Program-made: the position numbers and the translations under genes
The notes under the pieces: generated by a model
Seen by the model: the letters and a program-made list of their open reading frames with translations, nothing else
Told to the model about the DNA's origin: nothing
Database searches by the model: none
In this document: in pieces, positions 18,997-28,534 of the stretch
Position numbering within the stretch: position 1 is the stretch's first letter
Layout of the letters: each line of letters begins with the position of its first letter
NCBI RefSeq assembly: GCF_009936235.1
Contig: NZ_AP022314.1
Location: 1,488,001 to 1,552,000, forward strand
Reading direction: 5' to 3'
DNA length: 64,000 nt
Origin: Mycobacterium xenopi
Lineage (GTDB): Bacteria; Actinomycetota; Actinomycetes; Mycobacteriales; Mycobacteriaceae

Positions 18997-19180
18997 TTTA
19001 GTCGCCGAGAGCGTGCCTTGTGGACCCGGCACGGTCCGCCCGCCGAGCACTTCGAACGAGGGCCGGGCGAAACCCAATAGCGATTTTCACGCCAGGTAAT
19101 AAGTAGCAATCCGGAGAGGATACGACTGAAAGCCCTTGAACCACTTGGAGAAATCAGCGGGTACACGTGGGCGGCCGCGG

Positions 19181-19780
19181 CTACCCGCCTCGACTGACCG
19201 GCGGGCGGGGAATCACGGTATCGAGGATCCGCATGAGCTGGCGCCTGTTGGGTGGAGCGCCGGTGAGCAACAGGTGCTGACTGATCAACGCGGGTCCGAC
19301 ACGTGCCGTCAGCGGGGCGAGGTTGGCGGGATCGATTTCGCCGTTACGTTCGCCGGTTCGCAGAATCGATTCGATGATGCGAAGACGAGGGGCCACGACG
19401 GCGTCGGCGAAGATGGCCCTTAGCTCCGGTTCGTGAACGAGCTGACCGATGATATCCAGGCCGGGGAAGGCGGTCTTGCCGGCCAGCACGTCACAGTGCG
19501 CGGTGAACACCGCGAGCAGGTTCTCCCGTGCCGGCCGGTCGGCACGCGGCTCAGGCAACGGCGGCAGGGCGTAGAGCAAAGCGGCCTGCACAAGTGCACG
19601 CTTGCTGGGCCAGCGTCGATACAATGCGGCTTTACCGGTGCGGGCCCGGGCCGCGATCCCCTCCATGGTCAGCCCGCCGTACCCTACGGCGGACAATTCG
19701 GCCAGTGTCGCGTCGTACAGCGCATTCTCGAGGACTTCGCCTCGGCGGCGGCTGCGTACGGCTTTGGTCTGCTGCGCCAT
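19181..19780 (-). CDS. TetR-family transcriptional regulator (Rv1167c type)
   Basis: The 199-residue regulator has an N-terminal helix-turn-helix (TMEGIAARARTGKAALYRRW) near residues 36-56 and a ligand-binding C-terminal domain. ATG 19780 was chosen because it starts the usual short basic lead (AQQTKAVRSRRRGEVLENAL); longer starts up to 19894 lack family similarity. It is divergent from mshB with about 200 bp between. In M. tuberculosis a PE/PPE pair separates these genes; none is seen here. The ligand and target are unknown. Confidence 0.82.
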   Translation of the reverse strand: MAQQTKAVRSRRRGEVLENALYDATLAELSAVGYGGLTMEGIAARARTGKAALYRRWPSKRALVQAALLYALPPLPEPRADRPARENLLAVFTAHCDVLAGKTAFPGLDIIGQLVHEPELRAIFADAVVAPRLRIIESILRTGERNGEIDPANLAPLTARVGPALISQHLLLTGAPPNRRQLMRILDTVIPRPPVSRGG

Positions 19781-19986
19781 TCTGCGATAGTAGCCGTTAT
19801 CGTTTCTCATGGACGGGCGCACGTCGTGGTTCTCTGATAGCGCCGACGTCGTCGCACGAAATGCTATTGGCCCGATCAACATTCGAACGGCCATGCGTTA
19901 TCTGCGTTCTTCCCAGGGATTTTGACCGGAAACGGCTACCACGAATTTGTTGCGGTGCTCGGCTGCGATACCGGTATGGTTCATCC

Positions 19987-20883
19987 ATGGTGTCCCAGGA
20001 GACTCCGCGGCTGCTGTTCGTGCACGCCCACCCCGACGACGAAAGCCTCACCACGGGTGCGACTATCGCGCACTACAGCGCTCGCGGTGCCCAGGTGCGG
20101 GTGGTCACCTGCACACTCGGCGAAGAGGGTGAAGTCATCGACGACCAGTGGGCCCAGCTGGCCGTCGACCACGCGGACCAACTCGGCGGCTACCGCATCG
20201 GTGAACTCGCTGCTGCGTTGCGTGCACTCGGCGCCGACGGGCCGGTCTTTCTCGGCGGCGCGGGCCGCTGGCGCGACTCCGGCATGCCCGGCACCCCACG
20301 GCGGCACCGGCAGAAGTTCGTCGACGCCGCCAAACGCGAAACCGTCGGCGCGCTCGTGGCCGTCATCCGCGAATTGCGTCCTCACGTCGTCGTGACCTAC
20401 GACCCCAAAGGGGGCTACGGACACCCTGACCACGTGCACACCCACCTCGTCACCACCGCGGCGGTCGCGGCCGCCGGTTCCGCGGACTATCCGGGCCCGC
20501 CGTGGCGGGTGCCGAAGGTGTACTGGACCGTGATTGCGGCGAGCGCGTTCTCGGCGGGCTGGCGCACGCTGCGTCAGGCCGACCTGCGTCCGGACTGGGT
20601 GCTCCCGACCAGCGACAGCGATATCGGCGAGTTCGGCTACCCCGACGACCGCATCGACGCCGTCATCGAGGCGCCGGATGCGTTGCCCGCCAAGGTTGCC
20701 GCGCTAAGTGCGCACGCGACCCAGGTGAGCGTGGGACCTACCGGACGAGCCTGCGCATTGTCGAACAACCTGGCGCTACCGATCCTGGCCGAAGAGCACT
20801 ACATTCTGGCGGCCGGGACGGCGGGGCAGCGCGATCCGCGCGGTTGGGAGACCGACCTGCTCACCGGACTAGATCTGACCTGA
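19987..20883 (+). CDS. mshB: MshB, GlcNAc-Ins deacetylase of mycothiol synthesis
   Basis: The 298-residue zinc deacetylase removes acetate from GlcNAc-myo-inositol, the second step of mycothiol formation. The zinc motif is AHPDDE with His15 and Asp18. The third ligand region is GGYGHPDHVHTH. ATG 19987 gives Met-Val-Ser-Gln-Glu-Thr, close to the known start. Length agrees with Rv1170. Forty-seven bases later a small gene with its own ribosome site follows. Confidence 0.95.
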   Translation: MVSQETPRLLFVHAHPDDESLTTGATIAHYSARGAQVRVVTCTLGEEGEVIDDQWAQLAVDHADQLGGYRIGELAAALRALGADGPVFLGGAGRWRDSGMPGTPRRHRQKFVDAAKRETVGALVAVIRELRPHVVVTYDPKGGYGHPDHVHTHLVTTAAVAAAGSADYPGPPWRVPKVYWTVIAASAFSAGWRTLRQADLRPDWVLPTSDSDIGEFGYPDDRIDAVIEAPDALPAKVAALSAHATQVSVGPTGRACALSNNLALPILAEEHYILAAGTAGQRDPRGWETDLLTGLDLT

Positions 20884-20930
20884 TCCGCGCGCGGTAGGCT
20901 GCAATTCAGCCAGCTTTGGAAGGAACCGGT

Positions 20931-21038
20931 ATGGACCCCGACATGGACCCCAACATGCAGCACTGGCAGGATCGACTCGACAACTTTCAGTGGGTGATCG
21001 CCTCCCTGGTGGCGCAGCTCGACAGCATCCCGACCTGA
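20931..21038 (+). CDS. Small conserved-looking protein, 35 aa, between mshB and the Rv1171-type gene
   Basis: A strong site (GGAAGGA) precedes ATG 20931. The 35-residue product starts Met-Asp-Pro-Asp-Met-Asp and contains WQDRLDNFQWVIASLVAQLD, an amphipathic helix. Its stop overlaps the probable start of the following membrane gene (CTGA at 21035), an arrangement that supports a real, translationally coupled small gene. There is no known function. Confidence 0.6.
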   Translation: MDPDMDPNMQHWQDRLDNFQWVIASLVAQLDSIPT

Positions 21039-21508
21039 CCGCGACCAAGCCAACCGTCGCGTCGGGTGCTGACACCGCAGCGACGGATCCTGCCATCCGT
21101 ATCGTCGTTCTCACCCTGCTGGCCATCGACGGAGTTTTGTCCGCACTTGCCGCGGCCCTGCTGCTGCCCAGCTACATCGGCGCGATCCCGTTTCCGATAA
21201 GCGCCTTGGTCAGTGGCCTGGTCAATGCGGTTTTGGTGTGGGCCGCCATGCATTGGACCGCGTCGCCACGGGTTGCTGTGTTGCCGCTGTGGACCTGGCT
21301 GCTGACCGTTGCCGCGATGACCTTGGGCGGTCCCGGCGACGACATCATCCTCGGCGGCCGCGGCGTAATGGCCTACGGTGCGGTGCTGCTGATCGCGCTG
21401 GGCATGGTGCCGCCGGTGTGGCTGGTGCTTTGGCGACGCCGGACGAAACCGGTGCAGGGTCAGCGACCGCCCGCCCAGGCGGGGCACGGGCGCGACCGTC
21501 AGGTCTAA
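21035..21508 (+). CDS. Small membrane protein (Rv1171 type), non-standard start codon
   Basis: The protein has about 157 residues and four hydrophobic segments, for example VVLTLLAIDGVLSALAAALL, VSGLVNAVLVWAAM, WTWLLTVAAMTL and MAYGAVLLIALGMVPPVWLVL. By similarity to Rv1171 translation should start at Thr-Ala-Thr-Lys-Pro, and the codon there is CTG at 21035 inside the stop of the preceding small gene, where an ATG would give the common ATGA overlap. A GTG at 20990 is the nearest standard start but would add 15 unlike residues. The function is unknown. Confidence 0.65.
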   Translation: MTATKPTVASGADTAATDPAIRIVVLTLLAIDGVLSALAAALLLPSYIGAIPFPISALVSGLVNAVLVWAAMHWTASPRVAVLPLWTWLLTVAAMTLGGPGDDIILGGRGVMAYGAVLLIALGMVPPVWLVLWRRRTKPVQGQRPPAQAGHGRDRQV

Positions 21509-21590
21509 TGTGGCGGTCATGTCTAGCGCGGAGATATGGAGATGGTGAGACGGTGCGGATGATTTCGCAGCGGGCAAGTGTTACCGGGGA

Positions 21591-24167
21591 GTGGCTCTGA
21601 ACCCGCAACGCAGCACCGACCTGCCCACCCCCGCCGTTCCGCGCAAAACCGGCGCCGCCGGCTCGGGCGCGCTGCGGCGCGTGCTGCGGCGTGCCCGCGA
21701 CGGCGTGACGCTCAACATCGACGAGGCCGCCCTGGCGATGAGCGCTCGGGGCGCGGACCTGGCCGATTTGTGCCGCAGCGCGGCGCGGGTGCGCGACGCC
21801 GGTCTGGAATCCTGCGGACGGCGCGGCCCCGGCGGCCGGTTGCCGGTCACATATTCGCCCAAGGTGTTCATCCCGATCACCCGGCTGTGCCGCGACACCT
21901 GCCACTACTGCACGTTCGTCACCGTGCCGGGCAAACTGCGCGCCCAAGGGACCGGAATGTATCTGGAACCCGACGAGATCGTCGATCTCGCCCGTCGCGG
22001 AGGTGAACTCGGCTGCAAGGAAGCACTCTTCACCCTCGGCGACCGGCCAGAGGAGCGTTGGCCGGAGGCACGGAGGTGGCTGGAGGAACGTGGCTACGAC
22101 TCGACACTGTCCTACGTGCGCGCGATGGCGATCCGCGTGCTCGAGGAAACCGGCCTGTTGCCGCACCTGAACCCCGGGGTGATGAGCTGGTCGGAGATGT
22201 CGCGGCTCAAACCGGTGGCGCCTTCGATGGGCATGATGCTGGAGACCACGTCGCGGCGGCTGTTCGAGACCAAAGGTCTGCCACACTACGGCAGCCCCGA
22301 CAAAGACCCGGCGGTTCGATTGCGGGTGCTGACCGATGCGGGTCGCCTGTCGATACCTTTCACCACCGGGCTGCTGGTAGGCATCGGGGAGACCCTGGTT
22401 GAGCGCGCCGAGACGCTGCAAGCAATTCGCAAGTCGCACAAGGAGTTCGGACATATCCAGGAAGTGATAGTGCAGAACTTCCGGGCCAAGGAGCACACCG
22501 CGATGGCCTCGACCCCCGATGCGGGCTTCGATGACTTGCTGGCGACGGTGGCGGTCGCGCGGCTGGTGCTCGGCCCGGGAATGCGCATCCAGGCTCCGCC
22601 GAACCTGGTGTCGCGCCAGGAATGCCTGGCGTTGATCGGGGCCGGTGTCGACGACTGGGGCGGTGTCTCACCGCTGACCCCCGACTATGTCAACCCCGAA
22701 CGGCCGTGGCCCGCTTTGGATGAACTGGCCGCCGTGACCGCCGAAGCCGGATACGACCTCGTGCCCCGGTTGACCGTGCAGCCCAAATACGTGCAAGCCG
22801 GCGCGGCATGGATCGACCCGCGAGTGCGTGGGCATGTCACGGCGCTGGCCGATCCGGTGACCGGCCTGGCGCGCGACGTGAAACCGGTGGGAATGGTATG
22901 GCAGGAGCCCGACGACGTGGCGTCCTCGGGTCGGGTGGATCTGCATTCGGCGATCGATGTCGAGGGCCGCAGCTCGGAGACTCGCAGCGATCTGGACAGT
23001 GCGTTCGGGGATTGGGATTCCATCCGCGCGCAGGTGCACGAGCTGGCGGTGCGTGCACCCGAACGCATCGACACCGACGTGCTGTGCGCGTTGCGATCGG
23101 CCGAGCGCAACCCTGCCGGCTGCTCCGACGCGGACTATCTGGCGCTGGCCACCGCCGACGGCCCTGCGCTGGAAGCGGTTGCAGCGCTGGCAGATTCACT
23201 GCGTCGCGATACCGTCGGCGACGACGTGACCTTCGTCGTGAACCGCAACATCAACTTCACCAACATCTGCTACACCGGGTGCCGGTTCTGCGCGTTCGCG
23301 CAGCGCAAGGGCGACCCGGATGCCTATTCGTTGTCGGTGGCCGAGGTGGCCGAGCGGGCATGGCAGGCCCACGTCGAAGGCGCCACCGAGGTATGCATGC
23401 AGGGCGGCATCGATCCCGAGCTGCCGGTCACCGGATACGCCGACCTGGTGCGCGCGGTCAAGGCGCGGGTGCCGTCGATGCACGTGCACGCGTTCTCCCC
23501 AATGGAAATCGCCAACGGTGTCACCAAAAGCGGCTTGAGTATTCGCGAATGGTTGATCAGCCTGCGCGAGGCGGGTCTGGACACCATCCCCGGCACCGCG
23601 GCCGAGATCCTCGATGACGAGGTGCGCTGGGTGCTCACCAAGGGCAAGTTGCCCACATCGATGTGGGTCGAGATCGTCACCACCGCGCATGAGGTCGGTC
23701 TGCGGTCAAGCTCGACGATGATGTACGGGCACGTCGACAGCCCGCGACACTGGGTGGCCCACCTCAACGTGCTGCGCGACATCCAGGACCGAACCGGCGG
23801 TTTCACCGAGTTCGTGCCGTTGCCGTTTGTGCACCAGAACTCGCCGCTGTATCTGGCCGGCGCGGCGCGGCCCGGCCCCAGCCATCGCGACAACCGCGCC
23901 GTGCATGCGTTGGCGCGGATCATGTTGCACGGCCGGATCTCTCACATCCAGACCAGCTGGGTCAAGCTCGGGGTGCAGGGCACCCAGGTCATGCTCAACG
24001 GCGGCGCCAACGACCTGGGCGGCACGCTGATGGAGGAGACCATCTCGCGGATGGCCGGCTCCGAACACGGGTCCGCCAAGACGGTGCCGGAGTTGGTCGC
24101 GATCGCCGCGGGGATTGGCCGGCCCGCGCGCCAGCGCACCACCACCTATGCGGTCCTAGCGGCATAA
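21591..24167 (+). CDS. fbiC: FbiC, FO synthase (F420 biosynthesis)
   Basis: The 858-residue fused enzyme makes 7,8-didemethyl-8-hydroxy-5-deazariboflavin from tyrosine and a ribityl-diaminouracil. The N-terminal CofG half has a radical SAM motif at Cys100-Cys104-Cys107 (CRDTCHYC). The CofH half has a second at Cys560-Cys564-Cys567 (CYTGCRFC). F420 made with it powers many actinobacterial nitro-reducing and redox enzymes. GTG 21591 gives Met-Ala-Leu-Asn-Pro-Gln. Length matches Rv1173 (about 856). Confidence 0.97.
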   Translation: MALNPQRSTDLPTPAVPRKTGAAGSGALRRVLRRARDGVTLNIDEAALAMSARGADLADLCRSAARVRDAGLESCGRRGPGGRLPVTYSPKVFIPITRLCRDTCHYCTFVTVPGKLRAQGTGMYLEPDEIVDLARRGGELGCKEALFTLGDRPEERWPEARRWLEERGYDSTLSYVRAMAIRVLEETGLLPHLNPGVMSWSEMSRLKPVAPSMGMMLETTSRRLFETKGLPHYGSPDKDPAVRLRVLTDAGRLSIPFTTGLLVGIGETLVERAETLQAIRKSHKEFGHIQEVIVQNFRAKEHTAMASTPDAGFDDLLATVAVARLVLGPGMRIQAPPNLVSRQECLALIGAGVDDWGGVSPLTPDYVNPERPWPALDELAAVTAEAGYDLVPRLTVQPKYVQAGAAWIDPRVRGHVTALADPVTGLARDVKPVGMVWQEPDDVASSGRVDLHSAIDVEGRSSETRSDLDSAFGDWDSIRAQVHELAVRAPERIDTDVLCALRSAERNPAGCSDADYLALATADGPALEAVAALADSLRRDTVGDDVTFVVNRNINFTNICYTGCRFCAFAQRKGDPDAYSLSVAEVAERAWQAHVEGATEVCMQGGIDPELPVTGYADLVRAVKARVPSMHVHAFSPMEIANGVTKSGLSIREWLISLREAGLDTIPGTAAEILDDEVRWVLTKGKLPTSMWVEIVTTAHEVGLRSSSTMMYGHVDSPRHWVAHLNVLRDIQDRTGGFTEFVPLPFVHQNSPLYLAGAARPGPSHRDNRAVHALARIMLHGRISHIQTSWVKLGVQGTQVMLNGGANDLGGTLMEETISRMAGSEHGSAKTVPELVAIAAGIGRPARQRTTTYAVLAA

Positions 24168-24247
24168 CCTCCGCCGCGAGCGGGCGGCGTGGGCACGCAA
24201 TAACGAAGTCTTTACGCCATGCCCGCTCAAGGGGTATACACACGCCC

Positions 24248-24841
24248 ATGAGACTGGCGCTGGCCGCTGTTGCGCTGCTGCTTTGTGCGGCCCCCGCATG
24301 TGGCGGCGGCAAGGTGAATCCGCAGCACAGTCCCGGCCCGACCACCTCAGGAGCCGCGATGAGCACGACAACACCACCACCGGCCGAGCCGGGCAAATTC
24401 AGCGTCTCCAGTACCGCGTTTGCCGACAACACCCAGATCCCGGTCGAGTACTCCTGCCGGGGGCGCAATGTGCCTCCGCCGCTGCGCTGGGAGAACGTGC
24501 CGCCCGGCACCGAGTCGCTGGCGCTGGTTGTCGACGACCCCGACGCGCCCGCCGGCTTGTACGTCCACTGGGTAGTCACCGGCATCCCGCCGTCGACCAC
24601 CGGAATCGGCGACGGCCCGCTTCCCCAGGGAGCGAGCGTGAGCCTGAACTCCGCCGGCAAAGCCGAGTACTTCGGCCCGTGCCCACCGGCCGGTACCGGG
24701 GTGCACCATTACCGTTTCCAGCTATACGCGCTGAACCAACCGTTGACATTGGCGTCTAGCACACCCGCGCGGGAAGCCACCGAGACGATCGCCAAGGCGG
24801 CCACCGCGGAGGCCCGCATCGTGGGCCTGTTCGGCGGCTGA
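24248..24841 (+). CDS. PEBP/YbhB-family lipoprotein
   Basis: The 197-residue protein has a lipoprotein signal (LLLCAAPAC, Cys near 18), a Pro/Thr linker, and a phosphatidylethanolamine-binding-like domain with the marks SLALVVDDPDAP, YVHWVVTGIP and GVHHYRFQLYAL. Bacterial YbhB/YbcL members are of uncertain function; this one would be membrane-anchored on the outside. It follows fbiC by 80 bp in the same direction. M. tuberculosis has related proteins elsewhere but none that I recall at this place. Confidence 0.85.
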   Translation: MRLALAAVALLLCAAPACGGGKVNPQHSPGPTTSGAAMSTTTPPPAEPGKFSVSSTAFADNTQIPVEYSCRGRNVPPPLRWENVPPGTESLALVVDDPDAPAGLYVHWVVTGIPPSTTGIGDGPLPQGASVSLNSAGKAEYFGPCPPAGTGVHHYRFQLYALNQPLTLASSTPAREATETIAKAATAEARIVGLFGG

Positions 24842-24849
24842 AGCAAGCC

Positions 24850-25115
24850 CTAAAACCGCGCCGCCAGCTCGGTGCCCTGCCGGATGGCGCGCTTGGCGTC
24901 CAACTCGACGGCCAGGGCGGCTCCGCCGATGATGTGCGGGTCAATATTGTTCCGGCACAGATCACCACGTTGTCCACGGCAAGCAGCCGAGGCCGCTCAC
25001 GCCGCCCGCCGAAGCTGATGTGGAGCCCGTCACCATCGATGCGCGGGGCCGATGCAACCAGTTGCACTGCAACGTCGCGCATACCGGGGTGCCAGTGGTT
25101 GGATTGTATATGCAA
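24850..25115 (-). pseudogene. fadH: Remnant of fadH (2,4-dienoyl-CoA reductase) 3' end
   Basis: On the minus strand a frame carries HPGMRDVAVQLV, then FGGRRERPRLLAVDNVVICAG, which resembles the NAD(P)-domain of FadH. A short gap and frame change lead into DPHIIGGAALAVELDAKRAI with the end GTELAARF and stop at 24852-24850. Only about 85 codons of a roughly 670-codon gene remain. Position between fbiC and fdxC matches Rv1175c. The adjacent PadR-type gene known in M. tuberculosis is not found. Confidence 0.72.
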
Positions 25116-25258
25116 CGTCTAGTATCAGTAATCGACGGAAGCGCGTCGCCCGCAAGCGAAGCGATAGGGCACACTGAGAGTTCGGTCAGCAACCCAGGCG
25201 TCCTTTCCCGAGCGGCGAGACAGCAGCCACACACGAACAGCACATGGAGGAGACCTTC
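25116..25258. other. fdxC upstream region next to the fadH scar
   Basis: This 143-base gap has an AT-rich palindromic stretch (GATTGTATATGCAACG) around 25102-25118, followed by sequence leading to a GGAGGAG ribosome site. The short palindrome would suit a regulator site, but no regulator gene remains beside it. No coding remnant was recognised. Confidence 0.3.
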
Positions 25259-25585
25259 GTGACGTACACGATCGCCGAACCCTGCGTCGACATCAAAGAC
25301 AAGGCATGCATAGAGGAGTGCCCGGTCGACTGCATCTATGAGGGCGCTCGGATGCTGTACATCCACCCCGACGAATGCGTGGACTGCGGAGCGTGCGAGC
25401 CGGTCTGCCCTGTCGAGGCGATCTTCTACGAAGACGACGTCCCGGAGCAGTGGGCGCACTACACGCAGATCAACGCCGATTTCTTCGCCGAACTCGGGTC
25501 GCCGGGGGGCGCGGCGAAAGTCGGCATGGTCGAAAACGACCCGCAGGTGGTCAAGGATCTGCCGCCGCAGGGCGAGGGCGACTGA
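25259..25585 (+). CDS. fdxC: FdxC, seven-iron type ferredoxin
   Basis: The 108-residue ferredoxin has the 3Fe-4S/4Fe-4S pattern: Cys in EPCVDIKDKACIEECPVDC near the N-terminus, then CVDCGACEPVCPVEAIFYEDD. GTG 25259 was chosen over an in-frame ATG at 25244 because GGAGGAG lies at proper distance and the protein then begins Met-Thr-Tyr-Thr-Ile-Ala-Glu as in Rv1177. It precedes dapC by 8 bp. Confidence 0.95.
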   Translation: MTYTIAEPCVDIKDKACIEECPVDCIYEGARMLYIHPDECVDCGACEPVCPVEAIFYEDDVPEQWAHYTQINADFFAELGSPGGAAKVGMVENDPQVVKDLPPQGEGD

Positions 25586-25593
25586 GCGGCCTG

Positions 25594-26700
25594 GTGGATC
25601 GCCGGCTGGGTGTGTCGGCGACATTACCGGAATTCCCCTGGGACACTTTGGCCGAAGCCAGGGCGGTTGCCGAGGCGCATCCGGACGGCATCGTCGACCT
25701 GTCCATCGGCACCCCGGTCGACCCGGTCGCGCCGGCGATCCGTGGGGCGCTGGCATCGGCCAGCGCCTCACCCGGATACCCCATGACCGCGGGCACCCCG
25801 AGGCTTCGCCAGTCGATCGTGTCCGCATTGGGCCGCCGTTACGGCGTCACGGGCCTCTCCGAGACGGCCGTGCTGCCCGTCATCGGCACCAAGGAACTCA
25901 TCGCTTGGCTGCCGACGCTGCTGGGATTTGGCGGCGCCGACCTGGTCGTGGTGCCCGAACTGGCATACCCGACCTACGAAGTCGGTGCTCGGCTGGCCGG
26001 CACCCAGGTGCTGCGTGCTGACTCGCTGACCCAACTGGGTCCGCAGTCGCCGGCGCTGGTTTACCTGAACTCGCCGAGCAACCCCACCGGACGCGTCCTC
26101 GGTATCGACCACCTGCGCAAGGTCGTCGGCTGGGCCCGCGAACGCGGTGTCTTGGTGGTTTCCGACGAGTGCTACCTGGGCCTGGGCTGGGATACCGAGC
26201 CGCTGTCGGTGCTACATCCGTCGGTGTGCGACGGTGATCACCGCGGTCTGCTGGCGGTGCACTCGCTGTCGAAAAGCTCGTCACTGGCCGGTTATCGGGC
26301 CGGATTCGTCGCCGGAGATGCCGCGGTGGTGGCCGAACTGCTGGCGGTGCGCAGACACGCCGGCATGATGGTGCCCACACCGGTGCAGGCAGCCATGGTC
26401 GCCGCCCTCGACGACGATGCCCACGAACGCGAGCAGCGAGACCGCTACGCCCGCAGAAGGGCAGCGCTGCTGGCGGCGTTCCGGGCGGCCGGGTTTGGCG
26501 TCGACCATTCCGAAGCCGGGCTCTACCTGTGGGTCACGCGCGGCCAACCGTGTCGCGACACCGTCGACTGGCTAGCGCGGCGCGGCATCCTGACCGCGCC
26601 CGGAGAGTTCTACGGCCCGCGCGGCGCCCGCCATGTGCGGGCGGCGCTGACCGCCACCGACGAGCGCATCGCCGCGGCCGTCGAGCGTCTCAATTCCTAG
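25594..26700 (+). CDS. dapC: DapC-type N-succinyldiaminopimelate aminotransferase
   Basis: This PLP fold-type I aminotransferase of 368 residues acts in the succinylase lysine/diaminopimelate pathway. The PLP lysine is in HSLSKSSSLAGYR. The NSPSNPTG and SDECYLGLGW blocks bind PLP. Start GTG 25594 is 8 bp after fdxC. dapD and dapE, which act before and after it, are 30 kb downstream in this window. Annotated as Rv1178-type. Confidence 0.9.
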   Translation: MDRRLGVSATLPEFPWDTLAEARAVAEAHPDGIVDLSIGTPVDPVAPAIRGALASASASPGYPMTAGTPRLRQSIVSALGRRYGVTGLSETAVLPVIGTKELIAWLPTLLGFGGADLVVVPELAYPTYEVGARLAGTQVLRADSLTQLGPQSPALVYLNSPSNPTGRVLGIDHLRKVVGWARERGVLVVSDECYLGLGWDTEPLSVLHPSVCDGDHRGLLAVHSLSKSSSLAGYRAGFVAGDAAVVAELLAVRRHAGMMVPTPVQAAMVAALDDDAHEREQRDRYARRRAALLAAFRAAGFGVDHSEAGLYLWVTRGQPCRDTVDWLARRGILTAPGEFYGPRGARHVRAALTATDERIAAAVERLNS

Positions 26701-26722
26701 CGCCGTGTAATACGGTCGCTGC

Positions 26723-28498
26723 ATGAGCGACTACGACGTGGAAGCCGTCGACCGCCTGCCTTTCAGCACAGCGGAGAAGGCGGAGCGCTATCGCACCGAG
26801 AACTATCAGGGTGCAGTCGGTCTCAACTGGTATCGCAGCGATCCGACGTTGCAATTCATGATGGCCTACTACTTGCAGCCCGACGAGTTGGCCTTCGCCG
26901 AACCGCACCTGACCCGCATCGGCGAGTTGATGGGCGGCCCGGTGGCGCGGTGGGCCGAGGAAACCGACCGCAACCCGCCACGGCTGGAACGCTACGACCG
27001 GTGGGGCCACGACGTCAGCCGGGTAGTCCAGCCGGCCTCGTTCATCCAGTCCAAGCGCGCGATCCTGGACGCCCATCGGATGCTCAAAGACGACGCACGC
27101 CGCGCCGGGGTGAACCCGTCGCTGCCGTTGTTCGCCTCCAACTACATGCTCAACCAGGCCGATATCGGCATGGGCTGCGCGCTGGGTACCGGGGCCAACA
27201 TGGTCAAGGCCCTCGTCGCTGCGTACGCCCCGGCCGACGTGCGCGATTACGTGCTGGCGAAGTTCGCGTCGGGCGAGTGGGAAGGGGAGACCGCACAGCT
27301 GTTGACCGAGCGCACCGGGGGTTCCGACCTCGGTGCGCTGGAAACCACCGCCACTCGACACGGCGACGCGTGGTTGCTCAACGGGTTCAAGTGGTTTGCC
27401 TCCAACTGCGACGGCAAGGTGTTCGTGGTCTTGGCCAAACCGGAGGGCGCTCCCGACTCGACCCGTGGTGTCGCGACGTTCCTGGTGCTACGGACCCGCC
27501 GCGACGGTTCGGCCAACGGGGTGCGGATCCGCCGCCTCAAAGAAAAGCTGGGCACCCGTTCGGTCGCCTCCGGGGAGATCGAATTCGTCGACGCCGAGGC
27601 ATTTTTGCTGTCCGGGGAGCCTAATGTCGACGCTGGCCCATCCGACGGCAAAGGGCTCGGCCGCATGATGGAGCTGACGAATGCGGCGCGGTTGGGGATC
27701 GCGTTGTTCGCGCTAGGCAACGCGCGCCGTGCCCTGGTCGAATCGCTGTGCTATGCCCGGCAGCGGCGGGCGTTCGGCGAAACGCTGATCGACAAGGCGC
27801 TCATGCGTCGCAAGCTCGCCGAGATGATCGTCGACGTCGAAGCCGCACAAGCGCTGGTCTTCGACTGCACCGGTTTTGCCAACCATCGTCAGCGCAAGCC
27901 GGTGCGTCAACGCATCGCGGTGCCCGTCACCAAGCTCAGGGTCTGCCGGCTGGGCATCACGATGGCCTCCGATGCGATCGAGATCCACGGCGGCAACGGC
28001 TACATCGAAAACTGGCCGGTGGCTCGGTTGCTGCGCGACGCCCAGGTGAACACCATCTGGGAAGGGCCGGACAACATTTTGTGCCTCGACGTGCGGCGCG
28101 GCATCGAGCGCAGCGCGGCGCACGAGCCGCTGTTGGCGCGCCTGCACGACGCGATGGAGGTGTGCGACGACGACGACACCACTCGGCTGGTCCGTCGCCG
28201 CGTCGAGGACCTCGACGCGGCGATCACAGCATGGTCCAAACTGCACGGCCGGATTGCCGAGGCGCGGCTGTTCGCCCTGACCCAATTCATGGGAGACGTC
28301 TACGCCGGCGCGCTGCTGGCCGAACAGGCCGCCTGGGAGCGGGCCACCTATCAGGCGGACCGCAAGGCGCTGATCGCCCGGCTGTACGCGCAGCGCTACC
28401 TGGCCGATCGGGGCCCGCTTCGCGGCATCGACGCCGAAGGTGACGAGGCCATCGAGCGTTTCGACGAACTCGTCGACGGTGCCCTGGCGATCGGCTGA
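26723..28498 (+). CDS. AidB-like acyl-CoA dehydrogenase family protein
   Basis: The 591-residue flavoprotein has the acyl-CoA dehydrogenase middle domain (ERTGGSDLGALETTA) and a C-terminal helical domain containing DAIEIHGGNGYIENWPVARLLRDA followed by VNTIWEGPDNI, the phrase typical of AidB-like members. It starts at ATG 26723, 22 bp after dapC. It is not part of the M. tuberculosis order, where a polyketide/papA3/mmpL10 cluster follows Rv1178. AidB-like enzymes are tied to alkylation responses in E. coli; the role here is unknown. Confidence 0.85.
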   Translation: MSDYDVEAVDRLPFSTAEKAERYRTENYQGAVGLNWYRSDPTLQFMMAYYLQPDELAFAEPHLTRIGELMGGPVARWAEETDRNPPRLERYDRWGHDVSRVVQPASFIQSKRAILDAHRMLKDDARRAGVNPSLPLFASNYMLNQADIGMGCALGTGANMVKALVAAYAPADVRDYVLAKFASGEWEGETAQLLTERTGGSDLGALETTATRHGDAWLLNGFKWFASNCDGKVFVVLAKPEGAPDSTRGVATFLVLRTRRDGSANGVRIRRLKEKLGTRSVASGEIEFVDAEAFLLSGEPNVDAGPSDGKGLGRMMELTNAARLGIALFALGNARRALVESLCYARQRRAFGETLIDKALMRRKLAEMIVDVEAAQALVFDCTGFANHRQRKPVRQRIAVPVTKLRVCRLGITMASDAIEIHGGNGYIENWPVARLLRDAQVNTIWEGPDNILCLDVRRGIERSAAHEPLLARLHDAMEVCDDDDTTRLVRRRVEDLDAAITAWSKLHGRIAEARLFALTQFMGDVYAGALLAEQAAWERATYQADRKALIARLYAQRYLADRGPLRGIDAEGDEAIERFDELVDGALAIG

Positions 28499-28534
28499 GC
28501 TTCGGTCGGCTCCCCAATCAGGTAAGGATGTGTC

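Noticed and set aside
28499..28534. Cyclic di-AMP (ydaO) riboswitch before the KimA-like gene
   Set aside because: Only 36 bp separates it from the preceding gene, too short for this riboswitch.
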